A stretch of DNA of 64,000 nucleotides from Phocoena phocoena. Taxonomy: Eukaryota; Chordata; Mammalia; Artiodactyla; Phocoenidae. Under the pieces are notes generated by a model that ran no database searches, was not told the DNA's origin, and worked only from the letters and a program-made list of their open reading frames with translations. Shown piece by piece: positions 11,640 through 23,840 of this stretch. Positions within the stretch are counted from its first letter, which is position 1, and the number at the start of each line of letters is the position of its first letter. The stretch covers positions 49,927,124 to 49,991,123 of the forward strand of contig NC_089226.1 in assembly GCF_963924675.1 (NCBI RefSeq), in the 5' to 3' direction. The translations under genes were made by a program, and so were the position numbers.

Positions 11640-12515
11640 TATGTGTGCCTGGTGAAAAAAAAAATTCAAACAGTAGTGAAGAACATAAAGCGTAAGTCTC
11701 TCCTAGTTTACCTCCTTGGAGGCTATCACTCTTTTCAATCCTTTGTATGTTACTCCAGAGATGTTTTAATACTTAATATACATGCATACGTATCTTTTAA
11801 AATTTTTATACAAATGATAGCATCCTACATATACTGCTGTACATTTTGCTTTTTATTTTATTTTAGAGATTTAAAAAATATCATTGCACACGGGCTTCCC
11901 TGGTGGCCCAGTGGTTGAGAGTCCGCCTGCCGATGCAGGGGACACGAGTTCGTGCCCTGGTCTGGGAAGATCCCACATGCCGTGGAGCGGCTGGGTCCAT
12001 GAGCCATGGCCACTGAGCCTGCGCGTCCGGAGCTTTGCTCCGCAACGGGAGAGGCCACAACAGTGAGAGGCCCGCGTACTGCAAGAAAGGGAAAAAAAAA
12101 AATCATTGCACAGAGATTGCATCATTCTTTTTGACTCTTTAGAATTACATTTTGTGGATATACTGTAATATACATAACCATCACCCTGTTGATAGACATT
12201 TTGGTTATTCTCCACCTGTTGCTGTTCCAGTGCTGCAGTGAATATTCTCCATATATATCTTGTATGTATATTTCTGTAGGATAAATAGGATGCTGGGTCA
12301 AAATTATGGTCATTTTTGATACATATTGTCAAATTATTCTCCAAAAAGATTGTACTAATTTACGCTCCCATCAACAATGTATGAGAATAGTTCCCCATAC
12401 CCTAGCCAAAATAATGTATTGTCAAACTTTTTTATCTTTGCCAAACTGATGAAAAATAATATCTTACGTAGTTTTAATTTTCAGATCTCTCATTCTAAGT
12501 GAAGCTGAACATCTT
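11640..12515 (-). repeat. Ancient L1-type LINE remnant
   Basis: Blocks such as 'gttgatagacattttggtta', 'tatttctgtaggataaatag', 'gatgctgggtcaaaattatg' and 'gctcccatcaacaatgtatg' match the reverse complement of old L1M-type ORF2/3' sequence. A CHR-2 SINE at 11891-12099 interrupts it. No open frame survives. Confidence 0.6.
11891..12099 (+). repeat. CHR-2-type SINE with TSD
   Basis: Complete copy from 'cgggcttccctggtggccca' to 'gcgtactgcaagaaaggg' plus poly(A). The TSD 'atcattgcaca' is at 11880-11890 and 12102-12112. Confidence 0.95.
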
Positions 12516-12529
12516 TATTATATGTTCAG

Positions 12530-12693
12530 GGACTTCCCCGGTGGCCCAGTGGGTAAGACTCCATGCTCCCAATGCAGGGGGCCCAGGTTCAATCCCTAGT
12601 CGGGGAACTAAGATCCCGCATGCATGCCACAACTAAGACCCAGTGCGGCCAAAAATAAATAAATAAATAATAAATAAATATTAAAAAAATAAA
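12530..12693 (+). repeat. Short CHR-family SINE, (AAAT)n tail
   Basis: Begins 'ggacttccccggtggcccag', has B box 'ggttcaatccc', and ends with an (AATA)n tail. The TSD 'tatgttca' flanks it (12521 and 12695). Confidence 0.9.
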
Positions 12694-12907
12694 ATATGTT
12701 CAAAAGCCATTTTTTGTTCAGAAAGTTTGCTATAATCTAATGTAATAACAGAAAGTTAAAGAAGCTAATGGAAGAGGGTGGATAACATAGAACACCCTGT
12801 TTGATATCGGAGATGAAAGATGAAGAAGACAAGATCTGTGCAGTGAAGACTGGCTATTAATAGTACTTAGGCAAGAGAAGTTGCCATAGTCAAAATTGTG
12901 TTTTGAG

Positions 12908-13112
12908 GGGCTTCCCTGGTGGTGCAGTGGTTGAGAGTCCGCCTGCTGATGCAGGGGACGTGGGTTCGTGCCCCGGTCTGGGAAGATCCCACATGCCACG
13001 GAGCGGCTGGGCCCGTGAGCCATGGCCGCTGAGCCTGCGCGTCTGGAACCTGTGCTCCGCAACAGGAGAAGCCACAACAGTGAGAGGCCCGCGTACCGCA
13101 GGGGGAAAAAAA
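12908..13112 (+). repeat. CHR-2-type SINE with TSD
   Basis: Complete short-form SINE. The TSD 'aaaattgtgttttgag' (12892-12907) is repeated with one change at 13113-13128. Confidence 0.95.
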
Positions 13113-13129
13113 AAAATTGTGGTTTGAGA

Positions 13130-13458
13130 ATCTTTGGACAGTGTGGATGATGTACTGGAAGTGCCAAGGGAACTGGAGGGAGGGAAAAACCTTAGTTAAA
13201 AACTTGATGCAATAATCTAGGCTAAAGACAATAGTATCCTGAACTAAGGCATTGCCAAAAAGAATGGAGGTGGTGAAACTAATTTGAAAAGCATTTCAGA
13301 AGCAGAATCAAAAAAACTTAACCCAATAAATGTCAGATATGAAAGAAGAGAGAAGTAATTTAGGCAAATGAATGGATTGCAAAGAAAGGGAACACATGAT
13401 GGGGAATTTGGCCTCTAACATTACTAAATACTTACTAAGTAAGGGTTTTTGTTAGTTG

Positions 13459-13519
<61 letters not shown>

Positions 13520-15380
13520 ATATATATAAAAACATTGAACAATGACAATAATACACACACATTGTATTAATTCAATTCACAATAACCTTATTAGGGAAAT
13601 ATTATAATCCATTTAAATTTTTAAAAACCAAATTAGAAAAGTTAAGTAATGTGCAAAATAAAACACTATTGAATTGTCCAGATTCATATCAGATTTCAAA
13701 GTCGGACATATCTGACTGCAAAACCATTTACACTATTTCAAGTTACCCATGCTTAAAGAAAAGATTTAAGGAGAAAATTTTATCTTACATCATGCAGGGA
13801 AGCAAACTGCCCACAACACTTGCAAAGCACCAGGAATTATTCCCTGAGCTATCATATCATCAGTTTAGTTTAAATATGACAATTATCAGAGGAACCCATT
13901 ATAATTCACAGCTGTCTCCATTCTGAATTGACCAAGGTCAGTCACCCTCTTCACAGAAAACAACCTCTTGCCTTCCCCCCTGTCACTTCTCTGCAACCCA
14001 CTTGGGAAAACATGTCAAATTGCATTAAGACTTTGATACTGTAAATACAGTTATATTCAAATGTTACACAAAAACGCCTGGCCAAGAAGATAACATGTTC
14101 ATTAAATATATTGACTGTTAAATTGGATGGGGATTGTGAACACATAATTAATGTAACTACTTTGGAAGAGTAATGGGCTACTGGGGAAAAAAATTCTTAT
14201 TATTTGGACTGGATGTTATATAGTATCCATAAAAGCAGATTCTATACTATTGCTTATCTTGGAGAAATCATATATTTATATTTCACTTAGCACAAATCAA
14301 CTTGCGAGCTTCCTTCCATATGCATTATTATTTTATTCTGTCTTTTCATTGGATAAATGCTTTTATCCTTGTAACCAGCTAGTGTTTGCTGAGCCTGGCA
14401 AGGTAATTGATTACATGGCTCTTTAGTCTATTGTTTCCAAAGCTAATTATACACTTCACATACTAACTCCTTAATGAAGACAGTTTAAAAAAAGGAAACA
14501 CTAAGTCAAAACAAAAAAATATGAACAAGAATATCTAACTATATATAATGAACACTAATTCCCCAGGTATTGAATTATGGAGTAAAGGTAAAGATATGAC
14601 ATAATAACTCTCAGAAAAATAACACAAAAGTACAAGTTTCAAGTTTCTTAAATTTGGACCAGGATAAAGAGGGAACTTGGAGAGAGATCAGGTTAAAAAA
14701 AAAAAAAAAAGAAAAAGGGGATAAGAAACCCCAAAAGGCTATGATTAGCTTTACAAACATCTGGGGTATGAGCAGCATAGGAAGAGAGGTCAGCCTTGTT
14801 CTGTAAGAGAGTTTAGACAGGAAACTAGAAGGCAGAATCTGCCAGGAAAGAAACTTTCTAAGAGAGTTGTCCTTTTCTCTGAGTTCCCCCAGAGAGGGGA
14901 GTGAATCTTGATTACCCATGTTTCTTAGGGCCCCACCCAGTACCTGACAAAGAGAAGGGTTTGCGGAGTAAATGGAATAGACTACATGGGAGGTAGGGAG
15001 CTATCACTGGAGGTGGCTGGGAAGTTGGAGTGAATCCAAGAAAAGATAGGATTAGAGTACACACTTGTTTATATTTATGGTCCTTTCTAACTAACTATGA
15101 TTCTTATATTCTGAAGATTTCCAGGATGTTTGCAAATCTTTAACATAATACGATCAGCCTGTTCTCTGCCACATATTTTACCTTTGAAATATATTTCCAG
15201 TCTATTGACTTCCGTCCGTCTCTGCTGTCAGTCTCTTAGCCCAAACCACAATCTTTTCGTACCTGAATTACTGTACTGGACTCCAAAAGTTTCCTTTGTT
15301 CTGCTTTTGCAGCCAATGTATTCTTTAATATTGTAATCAGATTAGATAGCCCTCCTGCTTATAACCCCTTAATGGAAAAA
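13130..15380. other. AT-rich stretch without a supported gene
   Basis: Apart from the (TA)n tract and an A run near 14696-14712, I see no clear repeat and no exon. Frames of 60-100 codons (for example 13651-13926 on plus and 14919-14611 on minus) have no recognised product. Confidence 0.45.
13463..13528. repeat. (TA)n microsatellite
   Basis: About 65 bp of TA repeat with one 'ttta' interruption near 13503. It is not inside an identifiable LINE, unlike the tract at 8.76 kb. Confidence 0.97.
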
Positions 15381-15389
15381 AAAAGAAGA

Positions 15390-16205
15390 GAAATAAACAG
15401 TAGAAAGAAGGAAATAAATTGTATATTGTTTAGAGATGATATAATTGCTTACCTGGGGAAAAACAAGAGAATCAAATGAATAACTATTACAGACAAGAAG
15501 AGAATTTAGTTCAGTGGTTGGATTACAAAATTAACTCACAGAAAAACTACTATGCAAACTTCAAGCAAACAATGACCAGTTTGAAAATATAATGCAGTAA
15601 ATATCTTCATTAACAATATCAACAAAAAAGACAAATGTCTAGGAATAAATTATGAGAAATGCACAAGGTCTATATTGTAATACTAAGGAACACAGAACAA
15701 TTAGAAAGGCAGCTCCTCTTCATGGGTAGGAAGACTCAACGTCAGAAACAGAATGTATAATTTCAAGCTCTCCTAATAAAAATCCTAACAGAATTTTCTT
15801 TTGGAAGTAGATAAGCTGATTCTCAAATTTATATAAATAAAATTTAAAAGAATAGCAATAAATACTCTATAAAAAAGTCCCACCATATATTAAAACATTT
15901 TAAAGTTACAATAACTAAGACAGAAAGAGATCAGTGAACAGAGAAAAAACCATAAAAAATACAGTCAAATACACATAGGAATTTAATATATTATAAAGGT
16001 CTCATTTCAAATTATTGGGGAAAGATGGCTTATTCAATAACTGTTAAATAAAAAATCAGGATATTCATCTGGGAAAAAAAAATTAGCTTGTAGCCATACC
16101 TCATACCGTATACCAAAAATAAATTCCAAATCAAAGATTTCATTATCATTTTAAAATTACTAACAGAAATAAGGAGGTATTTTGTAATTTCAGAGTGAAG
16201 AAAAG
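15390..16205 (+). repeat. Old L1 ORF2 remnant (first of two)
   Basis: Matches L1 ORF2 nucleotide order: 'attacaaaattaactcacag', 'tcatgggtaggaagactcaa', 'ttctcaaatttatataaata'. Its coding frames are broken by many stops. It appears to end where the next L1 segment starts again at an upstream position of ORF2. Confidence 0.65.
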
Positions 16206-18340
16206 GAATAAACAAACTGTCATTATTCACACATGACATGGTTATATACATAGAAAATCCAAAGGAACCTACAGATAAATTACTAGAATTAAAAAGCGAG
16301 TTTAAGGGGCTTCCCTGGTGGCACGGTGGTTGAGAGTCTGCCTGCCAATGCAGGGGACGCGGGTTCGTGCCCCGGTCCGGGAGTATCCCACATGCCGCAG
16401 AGCGGCTGGGCCCGTGAGCCATGGCCGCTGAGCCTGCGCGTCCGGAGCCTGTGCTCCGCAACGGGAGAGGCCACAACAGTGATAGGCCCGCGTACTGCAA
16501 AAAAAAAAAAAAAAAAATTATTAATAAAAAAAAAAATTATTAATAAAAAAAAGCGAGTTTAAGAAGGTTGCAGTATAAAGGTGAAAATACAAATCAATTG
16601 TGTTTCTATGCACCAACAACAGGAATTAAAATCTTTAAAGTTTCAAATAATACTTAGAAATAAATTCACACCAAAAAAATGTGCAAGATCTTTGCCTAGA
16701 AAACTATGAACTTTATTGAGAAAAATTAAAGAAAGGAAGGATATACTACATTCATGGGTTGGAAGACTCGATTATTTTATAGATATCAATTCTATTATCT
16801 ATAGATGCATTGCAATTCCAATCCAGATCCCAAGAAGACTTTTGTTTTGTTTATGAAACTCCATAAGGTGATTCTAAAATTTGTAGGGACATGGAAGGTC
16901 CAATAGCAGCTAAGACACTTTTGAAAAAGAACAAGGTAGGACTAACTGCTTCATCAGATATCAAGATTTATTTTAAAGCTATAGTAATTAAGTCAGTATG
17001 GTAACGGCAAGACAAGAAAATAGACCAATGGAGTAAAACACGAAGCTTAGGAATGAATTGCCGCATTAACATCTGATTTATCATAGAGGTGGAACAGTGA
17101 GGAAAGGATGGTCTTTCAATAAATGGTACTGGGTCATTAGATATCCATATACTAAAAAGAGGAAAGACAATATACAAAACTCAACACCAGGTAGATTATA
17201 GCCCTAAATGTGGAAAGTGGAACAATACAACTTCTAGGAGATTACACCAGGGAATATCTACCTTGAGATAGGGGAAAAGTTCCTAAACAGAACCCAAAAA
17301 AGCACAATACAGAAAGACTGATCAGTTAACTACATTAAATGAAGAACTTCTATTCATATAGAGACAGCATTAAGAAAATGAAAAGGCAAAGCACAGGCTG
17401 AGAGAAGATGTGCAACACAAATAATCTACAAGGACTTATATCTAGTATATAGAAAAAACACCTACAAATCAATAGAAGTTAAACAACTCAAATTTATAGA
17501 TGGGCAAAAATCTTCAAAGGCGTGTCACAAAAGATGATATCCAAATGGTCAAAGAACATCAGTACTCAGGGGAATGTTAATTACACAATGATATACCACA
17601 ACATATTCACTAAGATGGCAAGCATTTAAAAGAAAAAGAAGGAAAAGGATGTGGAGCAACATCTTTTCAAACATTGCTGATGAGAATGTAAATTGGCACA
17701 ACCAATGGGGAAACTCTTTGGTATTCACTGTGGAAGTTGCATTTATACATACCTATGACCCAGCAATTCTACTCCTAGGAATATACCCAATAGAAATAGA
17801 AATGCATTTACATGTGCACCAAGATACATATACAGGCACATTCACAGCAGCATTCAGCATTCAGCATTATTCGTATGAGTGAAAAACTGGAGACAATCAA
17901 CATGACCATAAACAGTACAATGAATAATAAATGGTGGCATATTTTTATAACAGAATACTATACAACAGAGAAATAAACCCACAACATATGAGCTAAAGAA
18001 GTTAGATATACAAAATATCGCTGTATGTATTATTCCATTCTTAAAGCTCAAAAACAAGCAAAATATGAAACTATAGTGTTTAGAAATTCACTATTATGCA
18101 GTAAAACTAGAAGGAAAAGCAAGAAGTTATTACTATGAAAATTCAGGATGGTGGTTACTTTTTAATGGGAGGGAGTGGGCACAAGGGGGCTGTAGGGATG
18201 CAGGCAGTGTTCTAGTTCTTGATACTGATGTTGGTTACATGGGTGTTAGCTTTGTGGTCATTCATTGAGTTATACATTTTGTTTTGTGGACTTTTCTGTA
18301 TGTGCATTATATTTCACAGTTCGAAAAAAATCTTTAAAGA
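16206..18340 (+). repeat. Old L1 ORF2-to-3'-end remnant (second)
   Basis: Restarts near 'atgacatggttatatacata' and proceeds through 'tcatgggttggaagactcga', 'caatggagtaaaacacgaag', 'gaatgtaaattggcacaacc' and 'ctcctaggaatatacccaat' to the 3' end near 18340. It repeats motifs already present at 15.5-15.9 kb, so this is a second same-orientation copy. A CHR-2 SINE at 16307-16547 interrupts it. Confidence 0.75.
16307..16547 (+). repeat. CHR-2-type SINE with compound tail and perfect TSD
   Basis: Short-form SINE whose tail is poly(A) followed by two 'ttattaat' units separated by A runs. The TSD 'aaaaagcgagtttaag' is identical at 16291-16306 and 16548-16563. Confidence 0.96.
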
Positions 18341-18499
18341 AACCCTTCTCTCTAGAGAGAAAGCAAATATGGCAAAATGTCAACAATTGCCACAACTAGG
18401 TGAAGAATATATTGGTACGGTGCTATTCTTTCAACTTTTTACATTTACAAAAATGTAAATGAACATTTTTAAAAGTTGGAGGAAAAACTCTATTTTGAC

Positions 18500-19195
18500 C
18501 TAACTTCTCCTGTGGCTACTACCTAATTTCATCCCTTTCCTTATGGCAAAACTCCTTGAAAGTGTCTCTATTTTCAAGGTCTCCAGTTCCCTTACTCCAA
18601 TGCTCTCTGAACATACTCCTACTGGGGTTTTGCTTCCACTATAGAAGTGAAACTGATCTTTCAAGGTCACCAATGACCTCCACCTCCACATTGCTAAATC
18701 CAATGATTGTGTGTCAGTTTTTAATCTTTATTTACTATCTGCAGCATTTTACACTGTTGATCTCTCTCCTCCCTGAAACATTTTCTAGCTTCCAGGACAA
18801 TTGCTTGATTTTTCTCTTACTATTCCAGGTACTTTTGTCATTCCCCTTTCCTGGTACTCTTCATCTTCCTTGACCTCTAAATATTGGGCTCTGCTCCTGG
18901 ACAGCACATGGACACTTCAAATCTTTACATAAATGTAATTTTTTCAGTGTGGTCTTATCTGGCCACCCTTATCTAAAATTGCAACCCTACACGTAACTCC
19001 TTTTCTTAGTTAATTAAAATATTCTCCTTAGCACTATCTAAAAATGCTATCTATTTTACTTATTTATTTTGTTTACTCCTTGTCTCCCGCACTAGAATGT
19101 AACTTTCAAGAGTTACTTTCAATGTTGCATGTCCAGAGCCTAGAAAAATGCCTGGCACAGGTTAGGCACTCAGTGTTTGTTGAATAGTTAGTAAA
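18500..19195 (+). repeat. L2 LINE remnant with reverse-transcriptase fossil
   Basis: 18.55-18.87 kb matches L2 reverse-transcriptase coding sequence: 'ggtcaccaatgacctccac' and, in a frame near 18741, a decayed form of the AAFDTVDH motif that reads AAFYTVDL. From 18.94 kb it continues as the L2 3' end ('actagaatgtaactttcaag' to 'tgcctggcacaggttaggca'). The catalytic aspartate position is mutated and frames shift, so it is inactive. Confidence 0.75.
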
Positions 19196-19199
19196 TTAC

Positions 19200-19910
19200 A
19201 CTTAAAGTAAAATCCATAGTCCTAGCTTATAAAACCCTATTTAGTCTTCATTTCATACTCCTTTAATTTCTCTAAACATACCAAGCTCTCCCCCCTCTCA
19301 GAGACCTTTCCACTTACTGTTCCCTCTGCTAAGAAAGCTTCTTCCTGGCTTTTCTCATATTGGCACCTCAGGGCTCAATTTATTCATTTTTATTTTAAAA
19401 TATTTATTTATTTGGCTGCATCGGGTCTTAATTGCAGCACGCAGGATCTTCCGTTTTGGTGCGCGGGCTCTTTGTTGCGGCTTGTGGGCTTCTCTCTAGT
19501 CATGGCGTGCGAGCTCTAGAGCACATGGGCTTAGTTGCCCCGTGACATGTGAGATCTTAGTTGCCCAACTAGGGATCAAACCCACGTCCCTTGAATTGGA
19601 AGGCAGATTCTTAACCACTGGACCACCAGGGAAGTCCCAGGGCTCAATTTAAATAGGCCCATTCTGACCACTCTGTTTCCCTTCTCTACTTACTTACTCT
19701 TTTATACATTACCCGTTTAGTTCTTTCGCAGTAATTATCTATCACAATTTTCTTGTTAATTTATTTGATGACATGATTTTTGGTTTTTTGGTCTGTCTAC
19801 TCTGGTCTAGTCTGTCTGTCTTTTTCATTGATATATCCCCAAGATCTAGCACAGGCCTGGTACATAGTTGGTGGTCAATAAATGTCTAGTGAGTGAATGA
19901 ATGAATAAAT
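19200..19910 (+). repeat. Second L2 3'-end remnant split by a SINE
   Basis: Begins near 'actgttccctctgctaagaa', resumes after the SINE with 'gcccattctgaccactctgt', and ends in the typical 'cctggtacatagttggtggt' and 'caataaatg' tail. It lies head-to-tail with the L2 copy at 18.5-19.2 kb. Confidence 0.7.
19383..19638 (-). repeat. CHR-family SINE with TSD
   Basis: Reverse-oriented: 'tttggctgcatcgggtctta', variable middle, tRNA-like head ending 'ggaccaccagggaagtccc'. The TSD 'agggctcaattta' is at 19370-19382 and 19639-19651. Intermediate length. Confidence 0.93.
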
Positions 19911-19919
19911 GGTGAAGTA

Positions 19920-21160
19920 AATAAATGAAAAAAACAACTTTTCAGTGTTTAGAGCAGGGTTCAAATAGAAACCAAGAAGTTATGGCATCACTATCCAGGA
20001 GAGAACAAAGGATATTTGTCCTGATGCATCAAGAGCCCAGGATGACATATTCGGCATTCTTCTAGAGTCAACAACCTTTCAAGATCCTTTTCCCTTCTGA
20101 ATAGTCTGACCAGTTACTGAGGGATAAAGAGCAAATGTGGAAATAGTCCACCTACACGCAATGGGCTCCTTTTGATGTACTAATCAGAGATGGTCTGAAA
20201 TGCTTGGTTATGGGCAATTAAGGATGACTGGCCTTTGAGACCCAGTAGTTTGTTCTTGAAACATGATGGTTGTGTGGGAAGAGAAGTGGGAGGGTGGCTT
20301 CCTGGTTGGGGGCAAAGTACACTGTGTGTCCCACTCACTTCTCCATTTATTTTATTATTATTATTTGTTGGAGAGCAGTTTTACAGCAAATTAAAGTCAG
20401 GTTTAAAGGGAAAAAGAAACCACAACAAAGAAAAATGCAATTTGGAGGGGAGAGGTTGGTGGGGAAGAGGGCGGATCAATTTCATGAGGAGTGGGAGCCA
20501 CTAAAGGCCAAGCATATCATTTACATGACACCACTGAATCTCTATAATACCCTTTCATGGTAAGTATTTAGTTCCCATTTAACAGATGAAGAAATGGGGT
20601 GTTAGAGATATGAAGAATTTGTTCTAGTTCACACAGAAAGTAAGCAGCACCTTGATTCAAACCTTGATCCCTCTGATGTCAAGCTCATACATTTCCCACC
20701 ATAACTGGTAGTCTGCCCCCTCTTCCTCCAAAGGAACAGTCCTGGACCCCCAGAGCTTTGCACCTGAGATGATCGCCCCAGAGTTCCCTCTACAACGCTA
20801 TTTTATGATGTATTTCTCTCCATTCTCAGTGACTAGCATAGCGCCTGGTACATAGCTGGCTCTTCAATAAAGGTCCATTGAGTAAAAAAATAAAAGAATG
20901 AACAAATGAACAAAGGAGATGTCTTAAACAATATAGCTTCCCTGTGAATCACATGTTGAGAACCAAAAACACTTAGTTTCCAGGGGTCTTCCTCCCCTCT
21001 GCAGCTCTCTAGGGAAAGGATGTCTCTTTAAGAATAGCACAAAAGACCTGGCAAAAAAAGGCTGCAGTTAGTCTGGGGTTGTGCTTCCTCTGCCTTGATC
21101 TGGGCAATACTCTGGTTGTAAAGCCTGTGGGATTATCTTCTGGTGGTATAGTAGCTGCCA
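19920..21160. other. Stretch without a supported gene; MIR/L2-like scraps
   Basis: MIR-like sequence is visible at about 20520-20690, and an L2/MIR-like tail near 20830-20880 ('gcgcctggtacatagctggc'). Overlapping frames at 20235-20563 have no recognised product. Confidence 0.45.
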
Positions 21161-21164
21161 ATAA

Positions 21165-21310
21165 CAATAAATGCCAACAACATTTACTAAGCACATATTA
21201 TGTGCTAGGCACTGTGCTAAGCCCTTTCCATTTTTTACTTTATTTAATCCTAAAAAGTCTGAGAAAGAGACGTAAATCTATTATCTCATGTCACAGGTAA
21301 GGGAAAGAAA
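21165..21310 (-). repeat. MIR remnant
   Basis: Contains 'tactaagcacatattatgtg', 'ctaggcactgtgctaagccc' and 'tttaatcctaaaaag', a standard reverse-complement MIR order. Confidence 0.7.
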
Positions 21311-21343
21311 GTTTTGGCTTGACTATAAAATTTAACTGCCAGA

Positions 21344-21561
21344 GAGGGAGGGATAAATTAGGAGGTTGGGAATAACAGATACGCACTACTATAAATAAAA
21401 TATATAACCAACAAGGACCTATTGTACAGCACAAGGAACTATATTCAATATTTTATAATAACCTATAAGGGAAAAGAATATATATATATCACGGGTTCGA
21501 GCCCTGGTCGGGGAACTAACACAACATTGTGAATCAACTATACTTCAATTAAAAAAAAAAA
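21344..21561 (+). mobile_element. L1 3'-end fragment carrying a 29-bp SINE patch
   Basis: Starts 'gagggataaattaggaggtt' and ends 'caactatacttcaattaaaa', the L1 3' UTR of this lineage. Positions 21490-21518 instead read 'cacgggttcgagccctggtc' followed by 'ggggaacta', which is the B-box region of a CHR SINE. L1 sequence resumes immediately with 'acacaacattgtgaatcaac'. Confidence 0.8.
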
Positions 21562-21797
21562 TCAATGGCCAATTTGTGAAGCAAGTATTTTAAAGTCCCT
21601 ACTTTTCTCTCTCCTTTCTCTCATTTGCTTTCCTTCTAAGATGTAAAAATATAATGCCTTTAGAAACTCAATTGTTTGAGAAGAGAGGCATTAGGAAAAG
21701 ATTTGCCCAGTCAAAAGACTCAAGAATCTGTAAGACATTGTATTTGCCCTGAAAAAGTAGTAGGACAGGGTTGCTCTCAAAAATATGCTGTGTTTGG

Positions 21798-21999
21798 AAG
21801 CTTCCCCCGTGGCGCAGTGGTTGAGAGTCTGCCTGCCGATGCAGGGGACACGGGTTCGTGCCCCGGTCCGGGAAGATCCCACATGCCGCAGAGCGGCTGG
21901 GCCCGTGAGCCACGGCCGCTGAGCCTGAGCGTCCGGAGCCTGTGCTCCGCAACGGGAGAGGCCACAACAGTGAGAGGCCCGCGTATCGCAAAAAAAAAA
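21798..21999 (+). repeat. CHR-2-type SINE with TSD
   Basis: Complete short-form copy. The TSD 'atgctgtgtttg' occurs just before it (21785-21796) and again at 22000-22011. Confidence 0.95.
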
Positions 22000-22695
22000 A
22001 TGCTGTGTTTGAATGCATCAAATTTGATGTCAAAAGCCCTGGATTTGAGTCCCAGTTTTATAGTTGACTATTTTTGGTTGTCATTAACCTTGAGGAACCT
22101 CAGCTTTCTCACATATGAAATGGGGGTAATACAAAACTGTTCCCCATAGGCTTGTACTAAGGATCAAAAGAAGGAATGTGATTTGGATAGAGTGAACCCA
22201 TCTATAAATGCTGACTTTTCTTTTGTTTGGAGATGTGCTGGGCTTCCCCAGAACTCTCAAAGGTCAGGGTGTACCATGTAGTCCCAGTAGAGTGTCCCTT
22301 GTCATCAGAGCTGGTGACAGTTAAGTTTGTGTCCAGGATTGGACACAACAGTGCTGAGACTATTAGGAGCTATTTCTGTGCAGAGTTTTAGTTCTTCCTT
22401 CTTATCCAGACATCTGTTTACAGCAACAAAGAGCTGGAGACAAGAAGGTTTCTGAAGCACCAGGACTTGGGCTTCAGAAAGGGTATTATATTCAGAGCAT
22501 TAAGAAGTGGGGTGAAAGATAGTTAGTCTGAACATGGAATATTTCTCTATTATGTCTTCTTTAATGTCTCTGAATAAAGTTTTGGTCTTCTCTCTAGAGA
22601 TAGACACATCTTTTGTTAGATTAATCCTAGGTACTTGTTATGTTTAATGCTATTATAAGTTGTCCATCTCAGATACGTTTAAAAACTATTTGTGG

Positions 22696-22918
22696 GGCTT
22701 CCCTGGTGGTGCAGTGGTTGAGAGTCCGCCTGCTGATGCAGGGGCCACGGGTTCGTGCCCCGGTCCGGGAAGATCCCACATGCCGCGGAGCGGCTAGGCC
22801 CGTGAGCCATGGCCGCTGAGCCTGCGCGTCCAGAGCCTGTGCTCCGCAGCAGGAGAGGCCACAACAGTGAGAGACCTGTGTACCTCGAAAAAACAAAAAA
22901 CAAACAAACAAAAAATAC
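22696..22918 (+). repeat. CHR-2-type SINE with TSD
   Basis: Complete short-form copy with an A tail interrupted by C residues ('caaaaaacaaacaaacaaa'). The TSD 'aactatttgtgg' lies at 22684-22695 and 22919-22930. Confidence 0.95.
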
Positions 22919-23287
22919 AACTATTTGTGGCTGGTATATAAAAATGCAATTGGTTTTTATAATTAGTCTTGTATGCAGTAAACTTTCTAAGCTCTTATTA
23001 AGTCTAATAATTTAAATGTAGTTGTTTTTCCTTTCTTCCTTTCCAATCCTTAACACCTTTATTTATATTTCTTTCTTGCTTTACTGTGCTGGCTAGGACC
23101 TCCAGGACAATGGGGAATAAAATAAGTCTTTTATTCTTGATCTCAAAGGAAAATTTTTCATCTTTTAAACATTAAGTATTATATACTTTAAAAGTTATCC
23201 TTTATCAATTTAATACAGCTTTTGCTTCCTAAAGCATAAGTTTTTAAAAAATAGATATCCTTTATCAGCTTAAGAGCTTCTCTTCTA

Positions 23288-23590
23288 GGGACTTCCCTGC
23301 TGGTCCAGTGGTTAAGAATCCGCCTTCCAATGCAGGGTGTGTGGATTCAATCCCTGGTCAGGGAACTAAGATCCCAATGACGAGGGGCAACTAAGCTTGT
23401 GAGCCACAACTACTGAGCTCGCACGCCTCAACAAGAGAGTCCACGTGCTGCAAACTACAGAGCCCACGCGCTCTGAAGCCTGCATGCCACAATTAGAGAA
23501 AATCTGCATGCCACAACTGGAGAGAAGCCTGCACGCCACAACTGGAGAGAACGAAGACCTGATGCAGCCAAAAAACAGAAAAAAATAAAT
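23288..23590 (+). repeat. Diverged CHR-1-type SINE with internal tandem repeat
   Basis: Head 'gggacttccctgctggtcca' and B box 'ggattcaatcccTGG' are followed by a shuffled middle. A roughly 25-bp module 'gca(t/c)gccacaa(t/c)' plus 'tggagagaa' is repeated about three times at 23480-23560, longer than in other copies. Confidence 0.85.
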
Positions 23591-23840
23591 TCTAGTCCCA
23601 GTTTGGTAAGGTTTTCGGTTTTATGAATGGATGTTGAATTTTATTTAAAATTTTCTGCTTCTACTGAAATGACGAAATGTGTTTATCCCATCAATCAGTT
23701 AAGGTATAAATTATATTTTGATTTTTAAAAATATTAAACCAAACATATTCCTGATACAAATACATGGTTATAATGTACATTCTGGGTTTAGTTTGCTAGT
23801 ATTTTAAGATTATTGTATCCTTATTTAAAAAAATGAAATC

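Noticed and set aside
21500..21511. tRNA B-box-like 'ggttcgagccc' as a possible tRNA gene
   Set aside because: Only the B-box area is present, inside an L1 end. SINE heads elsewhere also carry A and B boxes but do not fold as a full tRNA, so no tRNA gene is called.
23480..23560. Short tandem repeat with about 25-bp period resembling a CRISPR-like array
   Set aside because: Only about three imperfect units with no unique spacers. It is an expansion of a CHR SINE module in a mammalian genome.
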